Below, piece by piece: positions 16,719 through 24,292 of a stretch of DNA of 32,564 bases; the stretch's first letter is position 1; each line of letters begins with the position of its first letter. The stretch is from Candidatus Zixiibacteriota bacterium (GTDB taxonomy: Bacteria; Zixibacteria; MSB-5A5; UBA10806). The translations under genes and the position numbers were made by a program. The notes under the pieces are model-generated. The model did not search any database, was not told where the DNA came from, and saw only the letters and a list, made by a program, of their open reading frames with translations. The stretch spans positions 2,130,196-2,162,759 of the forward strand of contig CP070742.1 in NCBI GenBank assembly GCA_020348065.1, read 5' to 3'.

Positions 16719-16746
16719 ATATTAATAAAGTTAATATAAAAGTCAA
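16719..16746 (-). promoter_or_regulatory. Likely sigma-70 promoter for the DUF2089-SHOCT operon
   Basis: On the minus strand TTGACT (16746-16741), 16-bp spacer, TAATAT (16724-16719). It lies within a very A+T-rich 210-bp divergent region shared with the methyltransferase gene at 16887. Prediction from consensus. Confidence 0.45.
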
Positions 16747-16886
16747 GATATTTTATTATTTTTCTATAATTTTTTAATAATATTCTTTCAAATTTTATTT
16801 GGGCTTCAACTTATTATTATTCAATAGAATACGCGGTTTTACCGGTATTGAGGACCGAAATTCTCCTTTCTTATATATAGTAATAA

Positions 16887-17603
16887 ATGACATATCAGTC
16901 GATATCCCATATAATCCACCAGAAGGAGAAATCTATCGGATACTACAAAGACAAGCTATCGTCCGTAAAGCTCAAGCTGGTCTATGAAATCGCGCCGCCT
17001 CGAGTGCGCCAATACCTGCGGGCTGAAATAGAGCACGTTTGCGGTAAAATCAATCAGGGTGATCTTATCCTGGATCTTGGCTGCGGTTACGGTAGGGTTC
17101 TTCCCGCTTTCGCGTCTAGAGCGGGTATGGTGGTAGGGATTGACTCCTCTATTTCAAGCCTGGTTTCGGCGGTGGATACGGTGAGAAACTTACGGGCCTG
17201 CTATGTTGTCTGTATGGACGCTGTAAATCTTGCCATACCCGATAAGACCTTCGATAAAGTAATATGTATACAGAATGGCATTTCCGCGTTTAATATTGAT
17301 CAAAGGGATTTGATTCGCGAAAGCATCAGGGTAACCAGACCGGGAGGCATTGCCCTTTTTTCCTCCTATTCCGATAAATTCTGGGGTCAACGTTTGGAAT
17401 GGTTCCGGCTGCAAGCCGCCGCCGGGCTTCTGGGGGAAATCGATATGTCAAGAACCGGTGACGGCGTAATAATCTGTAAAGATGGCTTCAAGGCGACCAC
17501 CGTCAGCCCGAAGCATTTTGAAGAGTTGACAGCGGAATTCAATGTAAGCTCGAAAATCTTCGAAGTCGACGAATCAAGCGTCTTTTGCGAGATCAATGTT
17601 TGA
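16887..17603 (+). CDS. Class I SAM-dependent methyltransferase
   Basis: 238 residues. Motif I LILDLGCGYGRVLPAF is at about 60-75, with VVGIDSS for ribose binding and KVICIQNGISAF at motif IV. IRVTRPGGIALFSSYSDKFW is the typical post-motif strand. The N-terminus (IHQKEKSIGYYKDKLSSVKL) is specific to the protein. It is a small-molecule type methyltransferase of unknown target. The ATG at 16887 lacks a clear ribosome site; the start is moderately certain. It stands alone, transcribed away from the DUF2089 operon. Confidence 0.85.
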   Translation: MTYQSISHIIHQKEKSIGYYKDKLSSVKLKLVYEIAPPRVRQYLRAEIEHVCGKINQGDLILDLGCGYGRVLPAFASRAGMVVGIDSSISSLVSAVDTVRNLRACYVVCMDAVNLAIPDKTFDKVICIQNGISAFNIDQRDLIRESIRVTRPGGIALFSSYSDKFWGQRLEWFRLQAAAGLLGEIDMSRTGDGVIICKDGFKATTVSPKHFEELTAEFNVSSKIFEVDESSVFCEINV

Positions 17604-17688
17604 AAAAAAAATAAATCCCTATATCATCATAAAATCCTACCGATACATAAATAGATATAGGTAATTATAAAATTATGGAGGTATTAAG

Positions 17689-18333
17689 ATGCGCAAATTT
17701 TTAATTTCTTTATTGTTGCCGATTCTGTTTGCCGGCTTTACAGCCTTTGACTCTCGGGCCGATGTCAACGTCGGCATTGCCGCCGACAAGGACGGTATCA
17801 GGGAATTCCACCTTTCCATCGGAACCCATTACGGCGTAAAAGAAAGGGAGATCGAGAAGGTCAGGGCGCGGTCGTTGCCGGATGACGAAATGGCGGTGGT
17901 ATTTTTCCTCTCCAGCAGAACCGGGATTTCTCCTGTTGTGCTGGTCGACCTGCGATTGGGCGGCATATCCTGGATGGATATAACCTTCAGGTACGGACTG
18001 ACGGCGGAGTTATATTATGTGAGGTTCGCCTCCGATCCCGGCCCGCCCTACGGCAACGCCTGGGGTCATTACAAGAAAATCCCCAGGAAAAAATGGGGCA
18101 AAATCCAGCTGGCCGACGACGATATTATAAACCTGGTAAACCTCAAGTTCCTGGCCGAGAAACACCAGTGCTCCCCGGAGAAGATAGTCCGTATGAAAAA
18201 GCAGGGCAAGAGCTTTGCCAATATGCATACGGAGTTCAAGAAAGCCAAGGCCGAGAAGGAGCAGAAGAAGGCCATCGCCAAAAAATCGTCAGATGGCAAA
18301 GCAAAAGGGAAAAAGGGCAAGGGCAAGAAGTAG
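17689..18333 (+). CDS. Secreted protein of unknown function with Lys-rich tail
   Basis: 214 residues. A signal peptide (about 1-24, ending DSRA) is followed by DVNVGIAADKDGIREFHLSI and a mixed alpha/beta region to about residue 180. The last 35 residues are almost only Lys, Ala, Gly and Glu (KKAKAEKEQKK... GKKGKGKK), probably flexible and positively charged. I recognise no named domain. The middle QCSPEKIVRMKKQGKSFANM looks like a short helical repeat. GGAGG precedes the ATG, and an intrinsic terminator follows. It may bind nucleic acid or acidic envelope polymers; this is a guess from charge. Confidence 0.8.
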   Translation: MRKFLISLLLPILFAGFTAFDSRADVNVGIAADKDGIREFHLSIGTHYGVKEREIEKVRARSLPDDEMAVVFFLSSRTGISPVVLVDLRLGGISWMDITFRYGLTAELYYVRFASDPGPPYGNAWGHYKKIPRKKWGKIQLADDDIINLVNLKFLAEKHQCSPEKIVRMKKQGKSFANMHTEFKKAKAEKEQKKAIAKKSSDGKAKGKKGKGKK

Positions 18334-18365
18334 CATTCGCCCTTGTTCCGGTATGTCCTTTAATA

Positions 18366-18405
18366 TTGCCGGCGCTCAATCCATTATAAGCGCCGGTAAT
18401 TTTAT
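18366..18405 (+). terminator. Intrinsic terminator
   Basis: Stem GCCGGCGCT / AGCGCCGG with a 12-nt loop, followed by TAATTTTATT. It lies 33 bp after the secreted protein gene and before menG. Confidence 0.7.
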
Positions 18406-18456
18406 TCCAAAACTGTTTGCCTCCGCATAACTCCGTATTTATATTCCGCGCCGATT

Positions 18457-19209
18457 ATGGCGAAGATAAGGGATAGTAAAACAATCGTTGATGGGGGCGA
18501 TTTCAACAACCGTCCCCTTTTCCGCATGTTCTCCAGCGTACCCCACAGGTATGATATATTAAACCGCCTGCTTACCTTCGGTTTGGATCAACGCTGGCGG
18601 CAAAAGGCGGCCGCTGTTTGCCTGGAATCGAATCCCAGGCGTGTTTTGGATCTCTGTTCTGGAACCGGCGACCTGGCAACTGAACTGACCAAAAAAACGA
18701 ATTCCAAAACCGAGATAATCGCCGCCGATTTCTGCGAGCCGATGCTGGAAGTGGCAAAACGCAAAGCCAAAAGAATCGGGCTGGAAGATAAAATAACATT
18801 TCAAGTTGCCGACGCCGCCTCGCTGCCGTTCGACGACGGCTATTTTGATGTCGTCGGCATAGCCTTCGGTTTCCGCAACCTTACTTTCAGGAATCCCAAA
18901 AGCGAAAAATATCTAAAAGAGATTCACCGGGTGATCGCTCCCGGCGGAAAGCTGGTAATCGTGGAAACCAGTCAGCCGGAGTCGATTGCGTTAAAAAAGC
19001 TGTCCAGTTTATATTATTCATCGGTGGTAAAACCTGTAGGAAATGTTATATCCGGCCAGCCCGGTGCCTATAGCTACCTGGCCTATTCGGCGAGGAATTA
19101 TTGCAAGCCTCCAGATATTGAAAACATGCTGAAGTATGTCGGTTTTGTGTCGGTCAAGTACCGTCCTCTCGGGCGCGGCATCGCGGGGATACATGTAGCG
19201 CGGAAATAA
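18457..19209 (+). CDS. menG: Demethylmenaquinone methyltransferase
   Basis: 250 residues, the full length of UbiE/MenG. The family signature FSSVPHRYDILNRLLTFGLD with QRWR following is at about 25-48. Motif I RVLDLCSGTGDLA is at 62-74. GIAFGFRNL and RVIAPGGKLVIVETSQP complete the pattern. It methylates demethylmenaquinone as the last step in menaquinone formation at the membrane, so the organism probably respires with menaquinone. No other men genes are near. The ATG at 18457 has a weak ribosome site. Confidence 0.94.
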   Translation: MAKIRDSKTIVDGGDFNNRPLFRMFSSVPHRYDILNRLLTFGLDQRWRQKAAAVCLESNPRRVLDLCSGTGDLATELTKKTNSKTEIIAADFCEPMLEVAKRKAKRIGLEDKITFQVADAASLPFDDGYFDVVGIAFGFRNLTFRNPKSEKYLKEIHRVIAPGGKLVIVETSQPESIALKKLSSLYYSSVVKPVGNVISGQPGAYSYLAYSARNYCKPPDIENMLKYVGFVSVKYRPLGRGIAGIHVARK

Positions 19210-19241
19210 AGCGGTAGATCGGAAGCCCTGTGATCCCGACA

Positions 19242-19694
19242 TTAATTGTCCTGCTTTGTTTGATTCTTCCTTTCCCTGTATTCTTTGATTCTCAATATCG
19301 CAAACCCGAAAATTCCTGTCAGGAACCCGACCGGACAGACCATTAATGCCATAAAAAACGAAAATACGCCTATTCCTGCGAAAATATAGTACAGGAAAAC
19401 TATATCCATGAAATTTTTCGCCAATCCCTCAAAAACATTATGCAGGATTCCGAATAAAAAGATCCCTACAAATGAGCCTATTGCAAGAATCCCGTATTTC
19501 TTTGATTTCCGCCAGCCGTGCACAATAGCGAGCGCCAGGGAAAAAGCCCCCAGAACCAATATTATGAATCCGGGAATATTATCGTCAATCCCGATTACCA
19601 ATGCCAGAACCGTAAAAATCGCGCAAAGCGCCAAAAAGATGAGAGATACTCTTAAACTTCTCTTTTCCCCGAATACCGTTGCGGCAATTCCCAT
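19242..19694 (-). CDS. Four-helix membrane protein of unknown function
   Basis: 150 residues with four or five hydrophobic segments (about 17-37, 41-60, 70-90, 97-117, 118-136) and a charged C-terminal tail (KEYRERKNQTKQDN). No domain is recognised. GGGAGGTTGCA precedes the ATG at 19694. It is convergent with menG (32-bp gap) and divergent from nothing obvious; the 99 bp upstream hold no gene. Confidence 0.75.
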   Translation of the reverse strand: MGIAATVFGEKRSLRVSLIFLALCAIFTVLALVIGIDDNIPGFIILVLGAFSLALAIVHGWRKSKKYGILAIGSFVGIFLFGILHNVFEGLAKNFMDIVFLYYIFAGIGVFSFFMALMVCPVGFLTGIFGFAILRIKEYRERKNQTKQDN

Positions 19695-19793
19695 TGCAAC
19701 CTCCCGTTGTCAAACGCCCGAATTAAAAGATATCCTTTGATTGTAATCTTACAGGCCGAGAATGCTGCGCTCCCGACTGTGCTCGGAAAAATT

Positions 19794-20312
19794 CTACTTA
19801 TCCGCTTCCGCCGACGGCGGTGGAAAATGACCCAGCTCGGTCAGCGCCGCGAGGTTGTCCCAGGTTACCCAGGTCTCGACAATCTTTCCATTTTCCAATC
19901 GATTGAATCCGGCGCATTCGAGAGACATTTTCTTTCCCGTCGGGGGAAAAGGCCCCATCTGACCCTCCTGGGTGCCGGAATATGTCATATAAAACGCGAC
20001 CAGATCCCCCTCAGCCGCTATCAGGTGGAGTTCATACACTGCATCTGGAAATTGCTGATCCCACTCGCTTAAAAGGGCTTTGAAATCATTGAGGCTCTCG
20101 ACTTTGGCCTCCGGCGTGGCCTGGCAATACCTCTTGAAATCCTGCGCATAAAATTGATCCAGCTTTTCGTACTCACGGGTGTTCAAGACGTCGATCGTCT
20201 GCACCACGACCGCCTTGTTTTTCGCGGCTTGATCATCTACTGCCGGAGCGCAATTCAGCGATGCCGTAATAAACAGCAGGACGATTGCAGAAATCACTTT
20301 TCTCTTTTTCAT
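19794..20312 (-). CDS. SnoaL-like (ester cyclase) lipoprotein
   Basis: 172 residues from ATG 20312, supported by GGAGGAGA; a longer start at 20339 would swallow that site. The N-terminus is a hydrophobic export signal with Cys near residue 21 (TASLNC), so it may be a lipoprotein. The remainder is an NTF2/SnoaL fold: VVVQTIDVLNTREYEKLDQF, MTYSGTQEGQMGPFPPTGKK, ENGKIVETWVTWDN. SnoaL-like exported proteins have been linked to polyketide cyclase-like or unknown binding roles. The enzyme activity is uncertain. Confidence 0.85.
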   Translation of the reverse strand: MKKRKVISAIVLLFITASLNCAPAVDDQAAKNKAVVVQTIDVLNTREYEKLDQFYAQDFKRYCQATPEAKVESLNDFKALLSEWDQQFPDAVYELHLIAAEGDLVAFYMTYSGTQEGQMGPFPPTGKKMSLECAGFNRLENGKIVETWVTWDNLAALTELGHFPPPSAEADK

Positions 20313-20345
20313 TCTCTCCTCCTTATAACTATATTTCAAAACACA

Positions 20346-20490
20346 GATTATGAGATCACGTATGCTATGTCAATCCTTCTATTATGCGAATCAAGGCTCG
20401 CCGTAACCGCGGTCATAGTAAACTATGACACGCGGTTTAAAAATATAGATTATGAGACAGCCATTGCCGTGTCAGTCTTTCCTCATGGCC
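20346..20490. repeat. Imperfect direct repeat (AGATTATGAGA...)
   Basis: AGATTATGAGA followed by a similar GTCAATC/GTCAGTC segment about 30 bp later occurs twice, near 20346 and 20447, in the gap between the SnoaL and AlkD genes. A weak but visible duplication of about 45 bp. Confidence 0.4.
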
Positions 20491-21179
20491 TCTTTGCGCT
20501 TGGCGGCGGGATATTTTTCTATAGCATAACGTAGCGCAGTACGGGGCATTTCGCGTTTGTTTTTCATGACGTACTTGAATACCTCGTCAGGAAAGCGGTC
20601 TCCGGCCTCCTTGAGCATCCAGCCGTACCCCTTCTGCACCATGTCGTCATCGTCGGTAAGTAACAGATCGGCCGTCTTGAATACCTCCTTGAGCAAAAGG
20701 CCGTTTCTAACGGGCACTACAAGGCTCACCGCGGCCGCTCGACGAAACCAGCGGTTTTTGGATTTGGTCCATTTTTTGACCTTCGTAACCAGGTCGGGAT
20801 ACTGAACCAGAAGCTGCCCGGTTATGCCGCAGAAACTGTCGCACGATCCCCAGTGGTTTACGTAATCGTCTAGCCAGCGTTCGAACCGCGCGAAATCGGC
20901 TTTGCGGTACTGCCCTTTCAGCTTCCTGGCCCATTCGAAGGCGAAAAATCGCATGTAACGTTCCCCCGACTCCAGAAGCTCGTCGCAGATATCGAGTATC
21001 TCCATAGCCGGTTTACCCTTGACCTCCTTGAAGCAGTTGTTGGAGATCTTTCTGAGTATGGCGGTCTTGATCGATACCGGGTGTTCCAGCTTCTCCTTGA
21101 AGAACTTCTGGTAATTGAGCCGGTTTTCCGGTTTATCGTGTCTGGCGATCTCGCGGTTAAGTTTTTCAAGTAACTTCAT
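20472..21179 (-). CDS. alkD: DNA alkylation repeat protein (AlkD-like)
   Basis: 235 residues from ATG 21179, with GAGG 8 bp upstream; starts at 21185 or 21188 are less well placed. HEAT-like repeats cover the whole protein. Trp110 and Asp114 in VNHWGSCDSFCG line up with Trp109 and Asp113 of Bacillus AlkD, which flips and excises bulky N3- and N7-alkyl purines without a base-specific pocket. MVQKGYGWMLKEAG carries the other conserved Trp region. It is probably a base-excision glycosylase for alkylated DNA. The gene's 5' side shares a 25-bp segment with the isochorismatase gene on the far side of the RAYT unit. Confidence 0.88.
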   Translation of the reverse strand: MKLLEKLNREIARHDKPENRLNYQKFFKEKLEHPVSIKTAILRKISNNCFKEVKGKPAMEILDICDELLESGERYMRFFAFEWARKLKGQYRKADFARFERWLDDYVNHWGSCDSFCGITGQLLVQYPDLVTKVKKWTKSKNRWFRRAAAVSLVVPVRNGLLLKEVFKTADLLLTDDDDMVQKGYGWMLKEAGDRFPDEVFKYVMKNKREMPRTALRYAIEKYPAAKRKEAMRKD

Positions 21180-21186
21180 CGTCATC

Positions 21187-21211
21187 ACCTCGCTGCAATT
21201 TCGCTTCGCTC
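21187..21211 (+). repeat. 25-bp direct repeat flanking the RAYT unit, left copy
   Basis: ACCTCGCTGCAATTTCGCTT followed by CGCTC. It matches 21842-21866 with one mismatch and the same orientation. It lies just upstream of alkD on the other strand. Confidence 0.7.
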
Positions 21212-21230
21212 CTTCTCCAAAATCACTGTG

Positions 21231-21254
21231 CTGCCGGGTGACCCCACCCGGCAG
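21231..21254. repeat. REP family B, 3' boundary of RAYT unit 1
   Basis: Palindrome with arms CTGCCGGGTG / CACCCGGCAG, three bp after the transposase stop codon. The same element sits at the same place in unit 2 (31710-31733). Confidence 0.85.
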
Positions 21255-21257
21255 CTG

Positions 21258-21800
21258 TTAATAAAATTTATCAAAATCAAATAATATCCCTTTCGTGTCA
21301 TCTTGATTCTTCCAGTCTAAAAAACTAGAATATGGCCAATCGTCCGGATTTTCAACCAAATTATCTTTTACAGGATTATAATGTATATAATCTAATTTAA
21401 TCCTGAATTGCTTCTCGGATTTGATGACCAGATCGTCAAAACGTTCTTCCCAAAGGGGGCCTTTATGATTCAGATTAATCCTTACTCTGCCCTTGAGAGA
21501 ATGGATAAATCTCGACATGCCCGGCCCTCCATCCTTACAGCCAGCCAGAAGGTGAATATGGGATGGCATAATAACATAACCGAAAAGAGAAACACTTTTA
21601 TCTTGTACAGTATCGAATAATGTCCTTTCTATGATCCTTAAACATTCTGGATAATGCGGAAAATTTCTTCTATTGCTGGTGGTGGTAGTCAGGAAGAATA
21701 TGGTGGGATCTTTTATTAAATTTCTTTTTCTTAAAGGTAGTGTACATCTACCTTTCGGGTTAATGTTATTGCTGTCGGGTCGGGTGACCCGACAGCACAT
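21258..21800 (-). CDS. REP-associated tyrosine transposase (RAYT), copy 1
   Basis: 180 codons in the open frame; residues 22-180 align with the RAYT at 31695-32219 at about 75% identity. IS200/IS605-type Y1 fold: HIH pair His81/His83 in MPSHIHLLAG, catalytic Tyr138 in LDYIHYNPVK, a signature of the RAYT group. Such enzymes cut REP palindromes in single-stranded form and are usually single-copy domesticated relatives of transposases. The N-terminal 20 residues are read from the family B palindrome. The copy 2 start codon (TTG) corresponds here to CTA (21738-21740), so the true start is unclear and the copy may be weakly expressed or decaying. Confidence 0.88.
   Translation of the reverse strand: MCCRVTRPDSNNINPKGRCTLPLRKRNLIKDPTIFFLTTTTSNRRNFPHYPECLRIIERTLFDTVQDKSVSLFGYVIMPSHIHLLAGCKDGGPGMSRFIHSLKGRVRINLNHKGPLWEERFDDLVIKSEKQFRIKLDYIHYNPVKDNLVENPDDWPYSSFLDWKNQDDTKGILFDFDKFY
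21771..21796. repeat. REP family B, 5' boundary of RAYT unit 1
   Basis: Arms GCTGTCGGGTC / GACCCGACAGC with a short loop, 31 bp before the homologous start position of RAYT 1. Identical core at 32249-32274. Confidence 0.85.
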
Positions 21801-21839
21801 AAATCTCGCGTTTTAGTTTTTGGAGAGGTGTCATAGTTT

Positions 21840-22520
21840 TTACCTCACTGCAATTTCGCTTCGCTCTTTTCTCAGACTCCGTTCTATCTCCTCGCATTCG
21901 GTAACATAGGCGAACCCGAAGGCCAGATTGAGAAGGCTGGCGAGATGCATCTCCTCGTTGATGCTGCCGGTGCCGTCGGCAGGGAAAAATACCCGGTAGT
22001 CGCGGAAATAGGCATCCCGGGCGGTGGACTCGCAGCAGAGGTTGGTCATGATACCGCAAATCACCAGGTCCTCGATTTTCAAACAGCGCAGAACCGTCTC
22101 CAGATCTGTGTTGTAGAACGCCGAGTAACGATGCTTTAAGATCTGCTTTTCCCCGGGCAGCGGAGCGATGCTTTTATGCACCTCGCTTTCGGGGCTCCCC
22201 TCCAGGCAGATCCCCTCCCACCACCATTCCATGATGCCGATGTCATTGAGTTGTGGATTATGCACATGGCGCGTGTATATAACCGGCCGGCCGCCATCCC
22301 GGAACGCCGAAATCAGTTCTTTCAGCTTTGGGATTATCGCTAATCCGCCGCAGGTGAAGGTGGGAGATGATTCATCCAGGAAGAATTCCTGCATATCGAT
22401 AACCATTAGCGCGGACTTTTCCGCGTTCAGCTCCATCTTGTGCTGGTTGAACGTCTCGATCTTCTTCAGCCATTCTCTCGATTTGCTTTCTAACGTCTCA
22501 GGTGTTACATACGATTGCAT
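21840..22520 (-). CDS. Isochorismatase-family cysteine hydrolase
   Basis: 226 residues. Catalytic triad of the family: Asp42 in MVIDMQEFF, Lys129 in ILKHRYSAF, Cys162 in GIMTNLCCESTARDA. The cis-peptide region and the AADGTGSINEE-like segment are also present. Members include nicotinamidases, isochorismatases and ureidoacrylate hydrolases; HNPQ/WWWEG in the substrate lid does not point clearly to one. AAGGAG precedes ATG 22520. The last codons (RSEIAVR) lie in the 25-bp segment that is repeated upstream of alkD. Confidence 0.9.
   Translation of the reverse strand: MQSYVTPETLESKSREWLKKIETFNQHKMELNAEKSALMVIDMQEFFLDESSPTFTCGGLAIIPKLKELISAFRDGGRPVIYTRHVHNPQLNDIGIMEWWWEGICLEGSPESEVHKSIAPLPGEKQILKHRYSAFYNTDLETVLRCLKIEDLVICGIMTNLCCESTARDAYFRDYRVFFPADGTGSINEEMHLASLLNLAFGFAYVTECEEIERSLRKERSEIAVR
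21842..21866 (+). repeat. 25-bp direct repeat flanking the RAYT unit, right copy
   Basis: ACCTCACTGCAATTTCGCTT followed by CGCTC. It overlaps the last codons of the isochorismatase-family gene. Confidence 0.7.
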
Positions 22521-22579
22521 TCATGGTCTCCTTTTGTGGTGCGTGTTAGGCGAAGCGACATATTTTAATTCGGTCTTTC

Positions 22580-22626
22580 GTAGGTCGGGTTCCGATCCCG
22601 ACTTTTGGTCGGGAGAGAAACCCGAC
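22580..22626 (+). repeat. REP family A, copy 3 (RAYT 3, 3' side)
   Basis: Starts GTAGGTCGGGTTCCG and ends GAAACCCGAC, with an inner TCCCGACTTTTGGTCGGGA hairpin. It lies 5 bp beyond the stop of the divergent RAYT. Confidence 0.85.
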
Positions 22627-22631
22627 ATCAA

Positions 22632-23111
22632 TCACTCTCCATAATCCCCATCGAATTCGAGTATGTTCTTAATACCCCAATCCCTATTATAGTAACCCTC
22701 TTTATAATAGTCTGTCAATGATGAATGATTATATTCGAAAGGATCCTGCACAATTCCATGTTTTACCGGATTATAATGAATATAATCCAGATGCCGGTTT
22801 AAATCATCCTGATTTCTAATGATATGATCCCAATACCTGTTTTGCCATACTCGGCCTTTTCGATATTTATCACGACAATGCCGAGAATAGGTTATTTTGA
22901 ATTTATGCATTATCTCCGATATAGATATTTTGTCTATTTTTATAATAGAGTGAAAATGATCTGCCAGAATAACCCATGCTTTGGGTAACGGACCGAACCA
23001 AGAATTCCAAAACAATTTCAAATCGTTCAATAAAATATTTTCTCTTTTGTATGTTACAACGGTAATGAAATAATATCTATTGCGTAAATCGAAGCGTCTA
23101 AATGTTTTCAT
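22632..23111 (-). CDS. REP-associated tyrosine transposase (RAYT), divergent type
   Basis: 159 residues. His52-Phe-His54 in ILADHFHSIIK is the HUH-like metal pair. Tyr110 in LDYIHYNPVKHGIV is the expected catalytic tyrosine. CRDKYRKGRVWQNRYWDHII is also typical of RAYTs. It shares only these motifs with the other two copies, so it belongs to another group. It is bounded by inverted family A palindromes at 22580-22626 and 23152-23206, whose GTAGG ends face outward. The frame is intact. It is probably a domesticated single-strand transposase acting on family A repeats. Confidence 0.9.
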   Translation of the reverse strand: MKTFRRFDLRNRYYFITVVTYKRENILLNDLKLFWNSWFGPLPKAWVILADHFHSIIKIDKISISEIMHKFKITYSRHCRDKYRKGRVWQNRYWDHIIRNQDDLNRHLDYIHYNPVKHGIVQDPFEYNHSSLTDYYKEGYYNRDWGIKNILEFDGDYGE

Positions 23112-23151
23112 CTTCTGTTCTTGGGAATTGTCTTCCTGCTTTGGCTTAGGC

Positions 23152-23206
23152 GTCGGGTTTCTCGCTCATCCCGCTTTCAGCGGGAATCGCTCGGAACCCG
23201 ACCTAC
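23152..23206 (-). repeat. REP family A, copy 4 (RAYT 3, 5' side)
   Basis: Reads GTCGGGTTTCTCGC...GGAACCCGACCTAC with an inner TCCCGCTTTCAGCGGGA hairpin. Inverted with respect to copy 3; 40 bp upstream of the RAYT start. Confidence 0.85.
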
Positions 23207-23224
23207 TTCTTGTAATTTTCAAAA

Positions 23225-24115
23225 CTAATTTGATTGTAGTTTTTCATCTGCAAGATGTGCTTCAGTACATTCGGAATTTAATATCCGATCTTCGTTTTTT
23301 AAAAACCTCTTTATAATTAATTCTTGCTGAGCATTGGTTAACTTTTCTTGAGATTCATTGACTTTAAGAGCTCTGTCAATCCAAAAATGTAAAATGGATA
23401 CAGGTAACGTTATATCACAACGTGAAGGATTAAGGGTTCCGGCTCCATAGATTCTTGTTCCTTCATAATCTCTTGGCTTTCTTGGCGTGATAAAGGTTAG
23501 AATCATTATCTTACATAATTTGTTATAAATAAATAACTTATTTTTTTCGCTATATACTATAGCCGTATCAACTGACCTGGTGAGGTACATATTAATATTC
23601 GGAGGTAATTGAGGCATATTTGACCCAACGTTATCTATTAAGTTAGCAAATATAATGTGGTTGCTGTATTCATTCTGTGTTTTACCACCAACCATCAAAA
23701 ATTCCCTAAAAAAATCGCGAGCCTTAATAAGCCTTTTCCTTATAGTAGGTTTATATATACTTAATTTATTTGTTATTACTTCATTGTAGACAATTTTTCT
23801 AAATGCCTGAAGTATACAAAATCTACCCAATCTATAATCATATTTTATTGGACCCAATATTCTTTTATGATAGGGGAAAAATACTTCCTTGGCAAAATAG
23901 TTTTCGTCTGAAGAAAATTTGTTTTCACAATTTCTGCAAAAAAGTGGGTGTTTCTCTCCGTCTTGAAAAGTAATATTTGGCTCGTCCGATCTTCTCATAT
24001 AGCCCGTTATTGACGTGTTTTTTAGATATTTTATCACAAATGATGGTGCTATATGACCCAATTCTAATTTGGATGGTTCACCACACAACCGACATTTTTC
24101 CCGGTATATTTTCAT
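23225..24115 (-). CDS. Zinc-binding CxxC/His protein, possibly HNH-like
   Basis: 296 residues. Cys8-x-x-Cys11, His21 (LELGHIAPSF), Cys60-x-x-Cys63 (LFCRNCENKF), followed by SSDENYFAKEVFFP. This pattern recurs in uncharacterised proteins and resembles a treble-clef/HNH zinc site at the N-terminus, but no clear nuclease Asn-His end is seen. The remaining 200 residues have no recognised domain. The gene is A+T-rich by eye compared with neighbours and sits beside RAYT 3 with a family A repeat between, suggesting an acquired region. No ribosome site is visible at ATG 24115. Function is unknown; nuclease or defence is a guess. Confidence 0.7.
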   Translation of the reverse strand: MKIYREKCRLCGEPSKLELGHIAPSFVIKYLKNTSITGYMRRSDEPNITFQDGEKHPLFCRNCENKFSSDENYFAKEVFFPYHKRILGPIKYDYRLGRFCILQAFRKIVYNEVITNKLSIYKPTIRKRLIKARDFFREFLMVGGKTQNEYSNHIIFANLIDNVGSNMPQLPPNINMYLTRSVDTAIVYSEKNKLFIYNKLCKIMILTFITPRKPRDYEGTRIYGAGTLNPSRCDITLPVSILHFWIDRALKVNESQEKLTNAQQELIIKRFLKNEDRILNSECTEAHLADEKLQSN

Positions 24116-24292
24116 ATGACAAAAATCTTTATCCTGACCGTAACGGCCTAAGTTACCCTAAATTAACACATTAATGTCGTGATAAACCTTCTACAATAAT
24201 ACAAACTATATCTTAAAGGCCTGTGACACAAGTAAAAAATCACCAACTATTAAGAGTAGATATATCTACCAGATTTATTCCCAGTTCCCCCT

